Below are positions 11,725 to 22,186 of a stretch of 64,000 bases of DNA, one piece after another. Within the stretch, counting starts at the first letter, position 1, and every line of letters starts with the position of its first letter. The notes under the pieces were generated by a model. The model had not been told where the DNA came from, ran no database searches, and saw only the letters and a program-made list of their open reading frames with translations. Source of the stretch: Lonicera japonica. Lineage: Eukaryota > Streptophyta > Magnoliopsida > Dipsacales > Caprifoliaceae. The DNA lies in contig CM038467.1 in the NCBI GenBank assembly GCA_021464415.1, positions 51,255,309 through 51,319,308 of the forward strand. The letters run 5' to 3'. Made by a program: the position numbers and the translations under genes.

Positions 11725-12739
11725 ACATCATACTAAGGGGTTGTTGTTATCTTTCCGCCCTCTCTGTACTCTTATTCTAGCTCTATCATTTTTGAGGGTG
11801 TGTCTGCTTTGTCTGGCTGAAGACATTAAACTTAGCGCTTCTGGGAGGCAACCCATTGAGTGTGTTTCTGAGTACCAGTCTTATCCTGTTTGGGGTGGTT
11901 TTTTACTAATCCACCCATGAGTTATATATGATAGACTTGTGCAATTGTTTCCGTGTCTTTTGCTTATCCAGATTCTGATGGATACTTTTCACGGTTCAAC
12001 TTTCGAATCAGGTAATTACGGTAATTTTTCCAACCTTATGCTTACATTTATATATTTCATCTTTAGCATCGAGGACGATGTTCTCTTTGTTTGGGGGTGG
12101 GGTTTTACCAAATTAGTTCCCTTTTTGAAAACTGATTCAGAAGCAACACATTTTCATTAAAAAAAAAAAAAAAAAAAAAAAAAAGATTTTTCTTTTTTTT
12201 CTTTTAAAAGTTTTTGGCGATTCAGTATCTTATCCATGATGAGATTGAATGACGATGATCCATTTTTTAGAAGTCAAGGAATCATAATGTCTAATGTTAG
12301 TCTTATAAGCTTTAACGATACCTTTATAGGCATATAAGCACTATCAATTCTTAGAGTTCACATGTCTTTGCACAACAGTTATATCTGTAGTATGTGATTC
12401 TCTAATGAGCTAAAAAGAATACTTGTGGAGACTTAAACCCGTGAGTTTAGAGCCTTTCACCTTGTAGAGAGTTATACGCAAACTCTGAGTCACAAGATGA
12501 CTTAACTTCATTTGGATATCGTCATTAATATCGTTGCATGATCTCATTATTCTTTCATATTTGGCTGACCACTGAGAATGAAATCCTTTTTGAGTTGTGA
12601 AACTTTTACCAAGTCAAAACAAAAATTGCCGCATTAAACCTTAGAGATGACATTAGGCCATCATTGCCAAAATAATCCTACCATTTATTTCATGACCTAT
12701 CCTTGTGTTTGAGAAAAGTATGGTTGATCTGACAAAAGA
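11725..12739 (+). other. 3' untranslated region of C with an internal polypurine-like tract
   Basis: It contains GGGAGGCAACCC at about 11843-11854, a motif I recall downstream of pol in Athila elements. A CATCG-AGGA-CGATG hairpin (12067-12080) is followed by the purine/G tract TTTGGGGGTGGGG (about 12090-12102), resembling the final polypurine tract. A poly-A run follows at 12159-12184. No env-like ORF with signal peptide or transmembrane segment is visible. Confidence 0.6.
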
Positions 12740-12770
12740 AATTATTGTTTTCAACATGCAATCGTTTCAA
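12740..12770 (+). repeat. 31-bp direct repeat, left flank of the inverted pol copy
   Basis: An identical 31-bp sequence occurs at 14399-14429, the other side of the inverted pol segment. The sequence present once before the event appears on both sides of the insert, like an unusually long target duplication made by fill-in repair. Confidence 0.9.
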
Positions 12771-14398
12771 CGGATGAGGCGAGATTTGGCATCTTTTTTG
12801 CTTAGAAGGTACCTTAAGGCCGAATGATCAGAGTACACAGTGACTGGAGATCCAAGAAGGTATGCACGAAATTTGTCGAGGGCAAAGACGACCGCCAACA
12901 ATTCTTTCTCAGTCGTTGTGTAATTGAGTTGGGCTGGATTGAGAGTTTTGCTAGCATAATGAATCACATGAGAACGTTTATTAACTCTCTGCCCCAAAAC
13001 AGCCCCAATGGCATAATCAGATGCATCGCACATGATTTCAAACGGGAGATCCCAATCAGGAGGTCGAATAATCGGAGCTGAGATCAACTCGGATTTAAGA
13101 CGCTCAAAAGCAATGACACAAGCTTCATTGAAGACAAAAGGCACGTCTTTCGAAAGAAGATTAGTCAAAGGTCGGGCTATCTTAGAAAAATCCTTGATAA
13201 ATCGCCGATAGAAACCGGCATGCCCTAAAAAAGAACGGATGTCCTTAATTGACCTAGGAGCTGGTAAAGAGGAGATTAAATCAACCTTTGCCTTATCGAC
13301 CTCAATACCTTTGCAAGAGATTACATGTCCCAAAACAATACCTTTTTTTACCATGAAATGACATTTTTCCCAATTAAGAACTAAATTCTTTCTTGGCATC
13401 GTTCTAACACCATGGTCAGATGAGAAAGGCATTGATCAAAGGATGAGCCATACACAGAGAAATCGTCCATAAAGACCTCTAAGAATCGTTCCACCATATC
13501 ACTGAAAATGCTCATCATACACCTTTGAAAAGTCGCAGGTGCATTGCACAAGCCGAATGGCATGCGTGAATAGGCAAATGTGCCAAATGGACATGTGAAA
13601 GTAGTTTTTTCTTGGTCTTGAGGATCAATGGGAATTTGATTGTACCCAGAATATCCATCTAGGAAACAATAAAAAGAATGTCCAGCAAGTCGCTCAAGCA
13701 TTTGGTCTATGAAAGGAAGAGGAAAATGATCTTTCCTTGTGACACTATTTAGCTTTCGGTAATCAATACAGACACGCCATCCAGTCGAGATTCTGGTTGG
13801 GACTAGCTCATTATCACTATTTTTTACAACAGTGATACCAGATTTCTTTGGAACAACATGAATGGGGCTGACCCATTGGCTGTCAGAGATAGGGTATATG
13901 ATTCCTACATCAAGCAACTTAAGGATTTCTGATCGAACAACTTCTTTCATGACTGGGTTCAATCGACGTTGTGGCTCACGAGAAGTTTTTGCACCATCTT
14001 CCAAATGGATGCGATGACTACAAATAGTCGGACTGATACCTTTAAGGTCAGATATGTTCCAACCCAAGGCTGATTTATGCTTTCTTAGAACATCGACTAG
14101 ATTAACTTCTTGCTCGGAAGTCAAGTCGGAGGCAATGATGACTGGATGAGTTTGATTTGAACCTAAATGGACATATTTCAGCTCAGAAGGCAATGGCTTT
14201 AGGTCCAAACTTTTTTGTGAATCCTGAACATTGGTGAACTCAGTTTCAGGCATAGTTGCAAGCATTGACTCGCAATCAGACTTAACCACACTGTTAGGGC
14301 CAGTATCTATACCAAGAATTGGTTCAAGATGAAGAGATTCAAAGCAATCTGTCCAAGTTTCATTCTCAGTGATCCATTTATCAATGTCTATCAAAGTG
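12771..14398 (-). pseudogene. Inverted duplicate of C's protease/RT/RNase H segment
   Basis: This is the reverse complement of 8616-10243, essentially identical where compared. It covers the protease C-terminal linker, RT and most of RNase H on the - strand. It keeps the frame at the position broken in the + copy. It has its own single-base loss in an A-run near 13388-13393, so the two copies carry different frameshifts. The 3-bp overlap CAA at the left junction is microhomology. Transcribed through, it would form an inverted repeat of about 1.6 kb with the sense copy, a possible double-stranded RNA source. Confidence 0.92.
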
Positions 14399-14429
14399 AA
14401 TTATTGTTTTCAACATGCAATCGTTTCAA
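14399..14429 (+). repeat. 31-bp direct repeat, right flank of the inverted pol copy
   Basis: Second copy of the 31-bp sequence at 12740-12770. Past it, the original 3' region resumes with an A-rich run (14438-14454). Confidence 0.9.
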
Positions 14430-15271
14430 ATCGCATAAAAAAAAAAAAAAAAAATTGCGATCAACAATAGAGCATGAAAACAAGTGATACTAGAAAAGTC
14501 CAAACTCCTTAGAAAGTCTTCAACCTTCTTATACACACATCAACATTCCATTTTCCCTCATCCCACCCCTTATAAAAGACCTAGTTGATCTTTGGTGCGG
14601 TAGTGTTTGTTAAGGTAATATGTTTAAACAACTTGACATTCTCACATGGTGGTTGGCATTCCTTTCATGAGATCAAATTCTTTCCAATATCCGTCTTTCT
14701 TATTTATGCTTGTGAGTTATTTGCTTTGTGTGCATCTACTCTTGTCACTCACAAGCAAAGAGAGAAACAATTAGCCACATCTCGGAGCGATTCAATTTTG
14801 AGAGAATATATCTAGTGAGATTTGAAGTCGAAACGTAATTCTATAAGGCAAATATAGGGAATCACATCAAAATTATTTAAATGCCGGTTGCAAACACTGA
14901 ATCTTAAGAAGGATTGTGCCATTTTGGTATTGTATAGCATACAAGCTTCTATTAACTTCGATGATTCATTGTCTTCTCTATAGCTGGATACTTGATATTT
15001 CCCTGAGGCAAAATAAGAGAAAGTATCGCCGAAAATAATTTTTTTTTTTTTTTTTTTTTTTTGTAAATACGTTTTGGAAGTTTATGGGTGTCTTCGCTGC
15101 AAACCCTTACGAGACTTCACTCGTCCTCTTTGGGTGACTTAGAGGTTTAAAAGGCTTGTTGCACATGCTAAGTGCAATCGAGAATCACCATGGAAAGTGA
15201 TTCGTTTTGGCTCCTTATCTATTATCTCTCTTTTTGCTTGCGGACTAGCAAAATGCTGTTTGGGGGTGGTG
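14430..15271 (+). other. Distal 3' region of C with pre-LTR hairpin and polypurine tract
   Basis: This is noncoding sequence ending in the polypurine tract TTTGGGGGTGGTG immediately before the 3' LTR (15272). A T-run lies at about 15041-15062. A 7-bp perfect stem (TTTTGCT at 15232-15238, AGCAAAA at 15247-15253) ends 18 nt before the LTR. The same arrangement with different stem sequence is found in B and D2. Confidence 0.75.
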
Positions 15272-16848
15272 TGATAAGCACCCAAAACTGTTATTTTTAA
15301 TTCCCCAAATGCCGAAATTTAAGTGTCAAAAATTGCATTATATTATCTAATGTTGACATTTAGTTGTTTTGCAGGTTCTTGTCTCAATTTATGTAATTAA
15401 ATGCTTAACTTTGTTGAATATGTGAGACAGGACACCTAAAGTTGCTCGGATAGTTTTTAAAGCATAACTTTTTGCTCGGAACTCCGAATCATGCGTTTCT
15501 TGAGCCTAAAATCAAGAGAATTTCGAGAGCTACAACTTTCCAGTTCAAAACTTTTCCAAATTCGGCCATCTTCATATCCTAAATTTCATTGCAATATTCC
15601 GGCAGCAAAAGAAAAAAAGAGAGAAAAATATCCCAAAAGTGTGTGTGCCCACTCTCATATTTTTTTAATCTCTCAACCCATAACCCAACACTCCACTACC
15701 TAGACAATGTCCACATTATTCTCTTACACACCCCACTCTCTAGACAAAGCCTATTATTCTCTTACACCCCCTCACCCCATTGTCTACTTTTCATGATTAT
15801 GTTCCTCTCCCATTTTCACACATATATTGATTCATATTTGGCCAAGAGAAGGAGACCACCTACGGGAGTTTGAAAGAAAGGAGGAGAGCTTGGAGCAAGA
15901 GAGCTTGTTCTAGAGAGAGAAAATATTTGAGTGCTACATATTTTTCTTCTTCTTGTATTATTGTTTCATTTTATTGAAGAAGATAATATTGTAGAGTGTT
16001 GAGAGAAATTCTTTTACTCACATATTTGGAGATATTTAAGGAGCTATTTTATTATTTGTTTTGTTCTTCTATCTTTATGGAAGGCTAATCTCCCTTTCAA
16101 GGGGAGAGATGAAGCCTCATTTTTATTTGTGATTTAGAATTTTATAATATTGCATAAATATACTCATTTGTGATTTTTCTTAAATAAGATCTTTGGATCA
16201 CTCTACATACCATAGGTGATCCCATTTTGGTTTTTATACTTGACTTAAGAGATGAGCTACATACCATAGGATTTTCTTAAGTTCATTTTATTTTCCAAAT
16301 TTATCTTCTAGTTCTTTAATGTTAATGTAAGTGAGTGACAACCTTGTATTATTATTATTTCTAAAAGAAGAAAATATAGATCTTGAAAGGAAAAATCTCT
16401 TATAAACAAATAAATTGTCAAATACTATTTGGTTATCTTTTGGGTTCACTCTACATACCATAGGTGATTCCATTTAATCAAACTAGTATAGAATTTATTT
16501 TGGGTATATATGTGCAATAATATATTATTCTAGATCCATTGATAATTTGGTGGTGGATTCTTAACTCTTGAAATCCCTACACTTTATTTCTCCAAGACAA
16601 CTTTCTCTACTTTCATTACATTTTAGTAGTATTAAAATTATTCCTAAGAAAAGTAAGCATTTCTAAAAGAAAAAAAAATGGTTTTTATTCTAAATCTATT
16701 ATTTTCTCAACTTTGTTTTCATTGATTCATAAAACAACTCCCGTGGATTTGACCCCTTACTACTACTATCTACGTTACTAATATATTTTGTAGGTACATA
16801 AGGGTCTTTGATCAAGCTATTTTTAGCGACGAAGATAGCTCCATATCA
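15272..16848 (+). repeat. 3' LTR of element C
   Basis: 1,577-bp direct repeat of 3245-4822, ending ATATCA and followed by the target duplication GACCA at 16849-16853. Two substitutions and one single-base indel separate it from the 5' LTR by eye. Confidence 0.95.
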
Positions 16849-17185
16849 GACCACTAGAGACCGAAAGGGCGGAATGGATGCTTAACACCTTCCCAGACCG
16901 TAATATAGTTCCCGAACCCTATAGAATCCTGGTTTCGCAGACAAATGTGTAAAGAAAGGCTTATCTGTAACCTTTCCCCTTACACAACCCTTTTTTGTTC
17001 GTTTTCTTGTAAAACGTACTGGCGACTCTGAATGAACCCTCTTATAGCTAGAAACAGGATAGAGGGACACCCGATATGAATTATCAACCAACTCCAAGCA
17101 AGTGGAACGACGGAATCCCTTCCGACGTTTCAGACGCCCAACGAACGGGGACGAGACCCGGGGGTCGCATTTGCGGATTCTCACA
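16849..17185 (+). repeat. 5' LTR of element B, remaining segment, with C's right target duplication
   Basis: GACCA (16849-16853) is the second copy of C's target site. B's LTR then continues through the conserved block with AGAGACCGAAAGGG and a hairpin-forming GGATGCTTAACACC region, to the terminal TCTCACA at 17185. Confidence 0.92.
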
Positions 17186-17186
17186 G

Positions 17187-17204
17187 TGGCGACTCTGCTG
17201 GGGA
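17187..17204 (+). promoter_or_regulatory. Primer binding site of B (tRNA-Arg type)
   Basis: TGGCGACTCTGCTGGGGA starts two bases after the LTR. It differs at one base from the complement of a plant tRNA-Arg 3' end as I recall it. A tRNA-Arg primer is characteristic of Ogre/Tat elements. Confidence 0.85.
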
Positions 17205-18323
17205 CATTGAGAACTAGGCTCTTATATGTGGACTCTTTGTTTATAATATGTTGATATGCATGCTTTTACTGCTTTCCCTACTGCCCCCCTGATGTGGCGC
17301 CTGGATTTTATTGTTGACCTGACCTAGAGGCGCAGTAGAATCCATTCATTAACATAGACATATGTTTAGGATTTCCCCTTTATGTTATATATGATTGTAA
17401 AGAAATATCTTTTTAAATAAAAATGGCGTTTTCAAAATACACCTTGAAGATAAGATATTTGCAATTAAATCTGTTGAAAATTCTTGTTTTGCACGCACTT
17501 TCACAAATCATGCATTGGTTCTACGAGTGTGAATTTACCCCGAACCCTCGGAAGTATTATAAGTGAGTAGGGAGTTGGCTTGCTTGGGCCAACATAAACC
17601 GAAAGCATTTACTTCCACTCTCCTTGGCCAAGTACGCCCTCGAGGTATATCGAGTGACGAGAACACTCACGTACCCGGGAAGTATATCAAAAGATTATTG
17701 CACGTACCCGCCCCTGGGGTATATCGCGAGGTCTTGCCAAATAGGAGGGAGCCTAAAACCTTCACCTTGCATTACACCTGCGTTGCATATAGGAAAGAGT
17801 CAAAGATAGAACACTCTTATACCTTTTTATCAACCGTGAGGAGTTCGTACCACGTAGGGCCTTGCCATGTATATCTCCCCTAGATATTGGCAAGTACGGC
17901 TGGAGGCTGTCCAACCTCCGTCGTAGAAATTTACATCGAGATCACCTCGTTGTGACTTTCCCCGGTACATCTCCCATGAAAAGCAACTAAAGAGGAGAGA
18001 TATTCTCAATTTTCATAAAATCAAAAGATGAGTTTTTCAAAATTCAGGACAAATAGGATAACCCAAGGAGCACTTTGCTGCCTATCCTAAACTCCCACTG
18101 GGAATTCACTCAAGTTGTTGTTGACGTGTCTTTATAAAACACCCGAAACTTGGTTTTCGTTGTTTTTCGTTCTCCATGGTTCTTTTGGCAAATTTGAGTC
18201 ACTTCATAGTCTTCCCTCATCTTCGCCCCATGGTTCCGTTTACAGCCGTAATACGACGACAGTCTGGAAGGTTGGGCTGGTCGGGATCACACCGGAAGAT
18301 TAGTAAGACCAAGCATACCCGCG
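17205..18323 (+). other. 5' leader of element B with conserved hairpin
   Basis: This untranslated leader is about 1.1 kb. GAGTG-ACGAGAA-CACTC (17652-17668) forms a short hairpin within a block containing GGTATAT and CACGTACCCG repeats. The block is conserved in the leaders of A, E and D. Short ORFs here show no family similarity. It is a candidate packaging or dimerisation region. Confidence 0.6.
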
Positions 18324-19799
18324 ATGGTTGATGGACGCGAAAATCAAGAGACAGATCAGAGCCTAGCCGAGGCGTCTGTAGCTCAGCCAACTTTAGCCGA
18401 GATGCATCGTTTGCTAATGAACGTCAGTGTGAATCTAGTAAACCTCACGAACGAGCAACAGAGTACCCGAGTTCGAGTAGAAGAGTTGTCAGCCGGGCGG
18501 GTCGCGCCACCGGGGTTTGAACGACTACCACCGAATCGAGATCAAGGGCAGTCATCGCAAGTACTTCCCCCAGTTCAAGGAACCAATCCACCTCAAACGG
18601 GCCCTGTCATCGCCGGTCCCGTTCAAACTAATCCCAACAATCAGGATCAATGGGCCCCGGATTCAGGACCCACTTACCAACAACAGGAGCCACCCATCAT
18701 CTGGCCGCAACCTCAGCAAGGCCTTGATCCCCAATACCAGCCATGGCCACAAGTCTCCGCAAGGCCTATTCCACCACCAGCCCTAGTAGCCCCTCCGAAT
18801 GAGTACCTAGACATCAACCAACTCCGGGCAGTGTATGCAGAATCGGTTATAGCTCGGGAACAGCCCGATGAGGTGTCAAGAGAGAGTGAAGAAATGAAGA
18901 AACTGAAAGAGCAGATGAAGGTTCTGCAAAGAGGGATTTCTCTGATAAGAGGGGCGGATGAGATCACAGATATGAATGCTTTCTCTCTCTACCCAGAAGC
19001 AAGACTACCTCAGAGATTCAAGCTCCCTTCTATCACCAAATTCACAGGAACCACACCCCCTAAAACCCATCTTCAATCCTACATCAGATCCATGCAAATG
19101 TCGGGTTGTGGAGAACCGAAATTAGCTCAGGCCTTTCACATGACTCTCACGGGGGCTGCCCTGAGATGGTTTTTTGATCTAGAGAGACACCACACGAAGA
19201 CTTGGGGAGATATTGTCAAGGAGTTCATGAATAAATACGGGTCCAACGAAGATTTGGAAATTACCCGCAAGCACCTGGAAATGGCCAAGCAAGGTGAGAA
19301 AGAAAGCTTTAGCGATTTCGTCACGCGTTGGAGAGAGATGGCATCCCAAATGTCCAAACGGCCCGATGAAGAAGAACAGTTGGAGATCATACAGAGGAAT
19401 TTTACTCTAGCTGTATTAAGTTGTATGGGAAAGCACGTATTCCCACATTTCAGAGCCTTGTTAAGCATGGTGTCACAAGTAGAAGAAGAGTTGGCTAAGA
19501 AAGCAGAGAATGATACCAAGAAAGCCTCATACGTAGGGAGAAAGATGGCCACTCCAACCGTTAACCAACTAAGCTCATACCCATATCAACAAAATCCGTT
19601 TCAACAGCCACAACAAGCATCGCCGATGAATTGGCCCGCGCAAGGAGATTCTTCGAGCACTGAAGTCAGAAAAAAAGGAATTTCTGTACCCTTCCCACTA
19701 CTATGGTCAAAGGCTTGGAACTACTCCGAAAAGCCGGACGAATCACTCCACTCAACCCACGTCCTCCATCGAGTCCTATTCCCGGTACTTGGAGAATGA
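18324..19799 (+). pseudogene. gag: Tat-type gag of element B, near-intact
   Basis: The ATG at 18324 matches the gag start in E (43256). It has a long Pro/Gln-rich N-terminus (about residues 60-160), then a capsid domain (..LPSITKFTGTTPPKTHL.., ..AQAFHMTLTGAALRWFF.., ..FSDFVTRWREMASQMSK..). No stop occurs until a single-base shift in the A-run near 19671-19677. After this the true gag frame continues from about 19680 in another frame, and this frame ends at 19799. It is the best preserved Tat gag in the window. Confidence 0.88.
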
Positions 19800-20593
19800 A
19801 TGAGAACTGTGCATATCATCAAGCAGCAGGCCATGACACGGAACGCTGCTTGGCTCTTCGTCACCGTATTCAGGACCTCATTGAAGATGGAACTATTCCG
19901 GCACCTGGCGGGCCCAATGTTACCAACAACCCCCTTCCTAACCATGCTCCACCTGTGGGAATTAACGCCTTGACCATTGATGAAGAAGGCTTTGATCCAG
20001 TAAAACTTATCCGAGACGACCCAGCCTACAAAACACCAGTTGAGGCCGCCAACAAGAATTTGAAGAATATCCTGAGCAAGATGACCGACTCCTGTCGGGA
20101 CTGGCCAGAGAAATTACCATATGCGTTGTGGGGATACCGCACCACTGAAAGGGTCTCTACTGGGGCAACCCCATTTTCTCTTACATACGGGATGGAAGCA
20201 GTCCTCCCTGTTGAATTAGATGTCCCCTCCCTTAGAGTAATGTTAGAGAATCAAGTTAATGAGCTGGAATGGGTCCAGGCACGTTACGATGAATTAGCAT
20301 TATTAGATGAGAAAAGATTGAAAGCCGCATATCACCACCAAGGGTATCAGAGGAGAATCGCTCGAGCATTTAATTAGAAAGTAAAGACTCAGGGCATCAA
20401 TGAGAACGACATCGTGTTGAAAGAAATTCGAGAACCAGCCAGAGACCCAAGGGGAAAGTTTGGTCAGAAATGGACAGGACCATACATCGTCAAAGAGATT
20501 GATACAGGGGGTGCCGCTATACTCGCTGATTTGGATGGACAGTTACTGCATTCTCCAGTCAACATGGATCGACTGAAGAAATATTATCAATAG
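19680..20593 (+). pseudogene. Gag zinc-knuckle region fused to integrase C-terminus by internal deletion
   Basis: The continuing gag frame carries an atypical zinc knuckle C-X2-H-X4-H-X4-C (CAYH....H....C, about 19810-19855). It proceeds to ..DDPAYKTP and at about 20040 passes directly into integrase sequence (..ANKNLKNILSKM..) retaining the catalytic-Glu helix and C-terminal domain. Comparison with A shows that protease, RT, both RNase H domains and most of integrase are deleted, with a short GTT microhomology at the junction. The fused frame is open to 20377 (TAG at 20375). Homology continues to the stop at 20591-20593. Confidence 0.85.
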
Positions 20594-20680
20594 ATGTAAC
20601 ATGTATGATAAGAACTACGTAAACCTGAGCCCCAACTCAAAGTTATGTTTTTGAAAAATCAAAAAGGGGAACGTAGGCAA

Positions 20681-20699
20681 CCTGAGAAGTGACTTCAGG
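20681..20699 (+). other. Conserved CCTGA/TCAGG hairpin 88 nt after the pol stop (B)
   Basis: The stem CCTGA (20681-20685) pairs with TCAGG (20695-20699), preceded by GAACGTAGGCAA. The same structure at the same distance from the pol stop occurs in G with a different loop, and in A with one stem mismatch. It lies between the convergent pol and DUF7745-like genes. Confidence 0.6.
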
Positions 20700-20811
20700 C
20701 CCGGTTTAAACATTATGAAGAAATTTATTTCTCGTAACAAAGTCCCTTGTTTATTATTAAGGTGGTTCAGAACACCGAAAGTTACAAAGGAGATACATCA
20801 CACAGAAAGAC

Positions 20812-22068
20812 CTAATCTCTAGGGGTTGGCCAAGTAGGGTCCTCAGTAGGCAAGTCGATTCGAGCCTCATCCAGAATCTGGTACGCAATAATTATGCTTT
20901 GTTATGTGGGCTCGGAATCCATAAACCGAAACCACTCCATCTGAAAAGGGTCATCGATCAGCTCGTCTTCAAGAGACCCCCAAAGAGAACGGATGATATC
21001 AGCCCGGAGGGGCCTGGAAATACCGAAACAGGCATGGTTGAACTGACGAGTCAGTCGAGCACGCCACATTCTCTCCACCGATGAAGAAACATGCTGGGTC
21101 AAGAATTTAGACTCAGAAGAGAAGTTGTTCAGGTTAAGGGGGATGCCCTGAGGGACGTTAAATTGCCGAAGAAGACGTCCAGGGAGATAAAAAGAAGTGA
21201 GCCAGAGCCCACGGAGCCGAACATAATTCTGCCCCCCGGTACTAAGCACTATCGCCCTTAGCTTCCACTAAGGAATGTTCCACCGAATGGCCCTAGAATT
21301 CTCTGAAAACCATAACGTCCAATCAGAGGAAGACATGGTCAAGGCACCAAAGAGGGGACGACGGAAGAAGTATGTCAGGTTGTCAAGTTGAACTCCATTG
21401 AAACCCACTGATCGGAAACGCTCCAATAGCCACATGTATAGTAAGCGCGGACTTCCCCTAAAGAAGGGTGAAGCTCCCCTTTGGAGATAATCTAGACCAT
21501 TCAGAGTCTCTGCAAGAACGATAGGCACTATAGACTCCCCATTTCTAGCATGGTAAATCAGACTCAAAATAGTCGGATCGACGCGAGAGGAGCCCGTTAC
21601 CAGTAGCATATCAGAAACCAGACAAATCAAGGCTGCCACAGTACGCCCTGCGCTATAAGAAGCTCTCTCCTCGTAACGATGAAAGAACCTCACCATTTTG
21701 TAGAGATCAAGGAGTCCGTCGGTAATAAAGCCATCACAAGCCGCTTGAGGAATGGCTAACAGAGCAATCAGCATATCTCGAGGACCGATTTCTTCTACGG
21801 GAATAGCCATCGGAAGGCGAACGTCAGAACGCAATAGCCAAGAAAATTCTTCATAAGTCGGGCAGAGCTCGTCTAGTCCGAAACGGAAAAGATGATCGGC
21901 AGGACTCTAGAAGTACAGAGCGCCAAGCAAAAAGGAGAAATCTACAGGACGATGGCGCCAGCTCGCTAATGGACTGAATACACCAAAGTTCAAGTCATTT
22001 TCAGAAGATATCAGAGCATCTCGGGCTTCAACATAAGAAAAATCAGAATTTGTGAGATAAGAAGACAT
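20812..22068 (-). pseudogene. DUF7745-like accessory gene of element B (antisense to pol)
   Basis: The start is ATG at 22068, 40 bp after a TATAAATA box, and the ancestral stop is probably TAG at 20814-20812. About 418 codons, apparently a single exon, are uninterrupted by insertion here and so serve as reference for the split copy in A. Features include an N-terminal block with ..HRPVDFSFLLGALYF.., then ELCPTYEEFSWLLR and ..PQAACDGFITDGLLDL... In-frame stops at 21909-21907 and 21270-21268 are both TAG where A has TGG, and another lies at 20904-20902. These G-to-A changes fit deamination. No catalytic motif is recognised. It could be a structural or regulatory protein of the element, but this is not established. 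Confidence 0.75.
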
Positions 22069-22107
22069 TGTAGGAAAGGTGTGAGGATGAAGGAAGGAGG
22101 ATGGGTG

Positions 22108-22186
22108 TATTTATAGCAAAAAAGAGGGCTCCTGTACCTGTTTGTCGCGCGACAAACCCATATTCAGGAGGGAATGTCGCGCGACA
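22108..22186 (-). promoter_or_regulatory. Promoter of B's DUF7745-like gene
   Basis: On the - strand TATAAATA (22115-22108) is preceded by the 18-bp palindrome GTTTGTCGCGCGACAAAC (22157-22140), 25 bp upstream, and by TGTCGCGCGACA (22186-22175). The same motif spacing is found upstream of the A copy and in the LTRs. Confidence 0.75.

Larger units (their letters stand above)
3245..16848 (+). mobile_element. Element C: young Athila-type Ty3/gypsy retrotransposon with an internal inverted pol duplication
   Basis: It is 13.6 kb long, bounded by LTRs of 1,578 and 1,577 bp that start TGATAAGC and end ATATCA. It is flanked by the duplicated target GACCA (3240-3244 and 16849-16853). The primer site TGGCGCCGTTGCCGGGGA matches the tRNA-Asp 3' end exactly, as usual for Athila. 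The order is gag, protease, RT, RNase H and integrase, then a long 3' region with no recognisable env-like ORF. That region instead holds an inverted copy of the protease-RT-RNase H segment. By eye the LTRs differ by two substitutions and one single-base indel, implying a very recent insertion. Confidence 0.95.

Noticed and set aside
12159..12184. Poly-A tail of a LINE or processed transcript
   Set aside because: The A-run has no adjacent LINE or cDNA sequence and no flanking duplication, and it lies in the continuous Athila 3' region.
12824..13081. 85-codon + strand ORF in C's 3' region
   Set aside because: It is the antisense shadow of the inverted RNase H copy and is identical to the shadow ORF at 9933-10190.
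11725..15271. env-like gene in the 3' region of Athila element C
   Set aside because: No ORF with signal peptide or transmembrane segment is visible. The only long ORFs are the inverted pol copy on the - strand.
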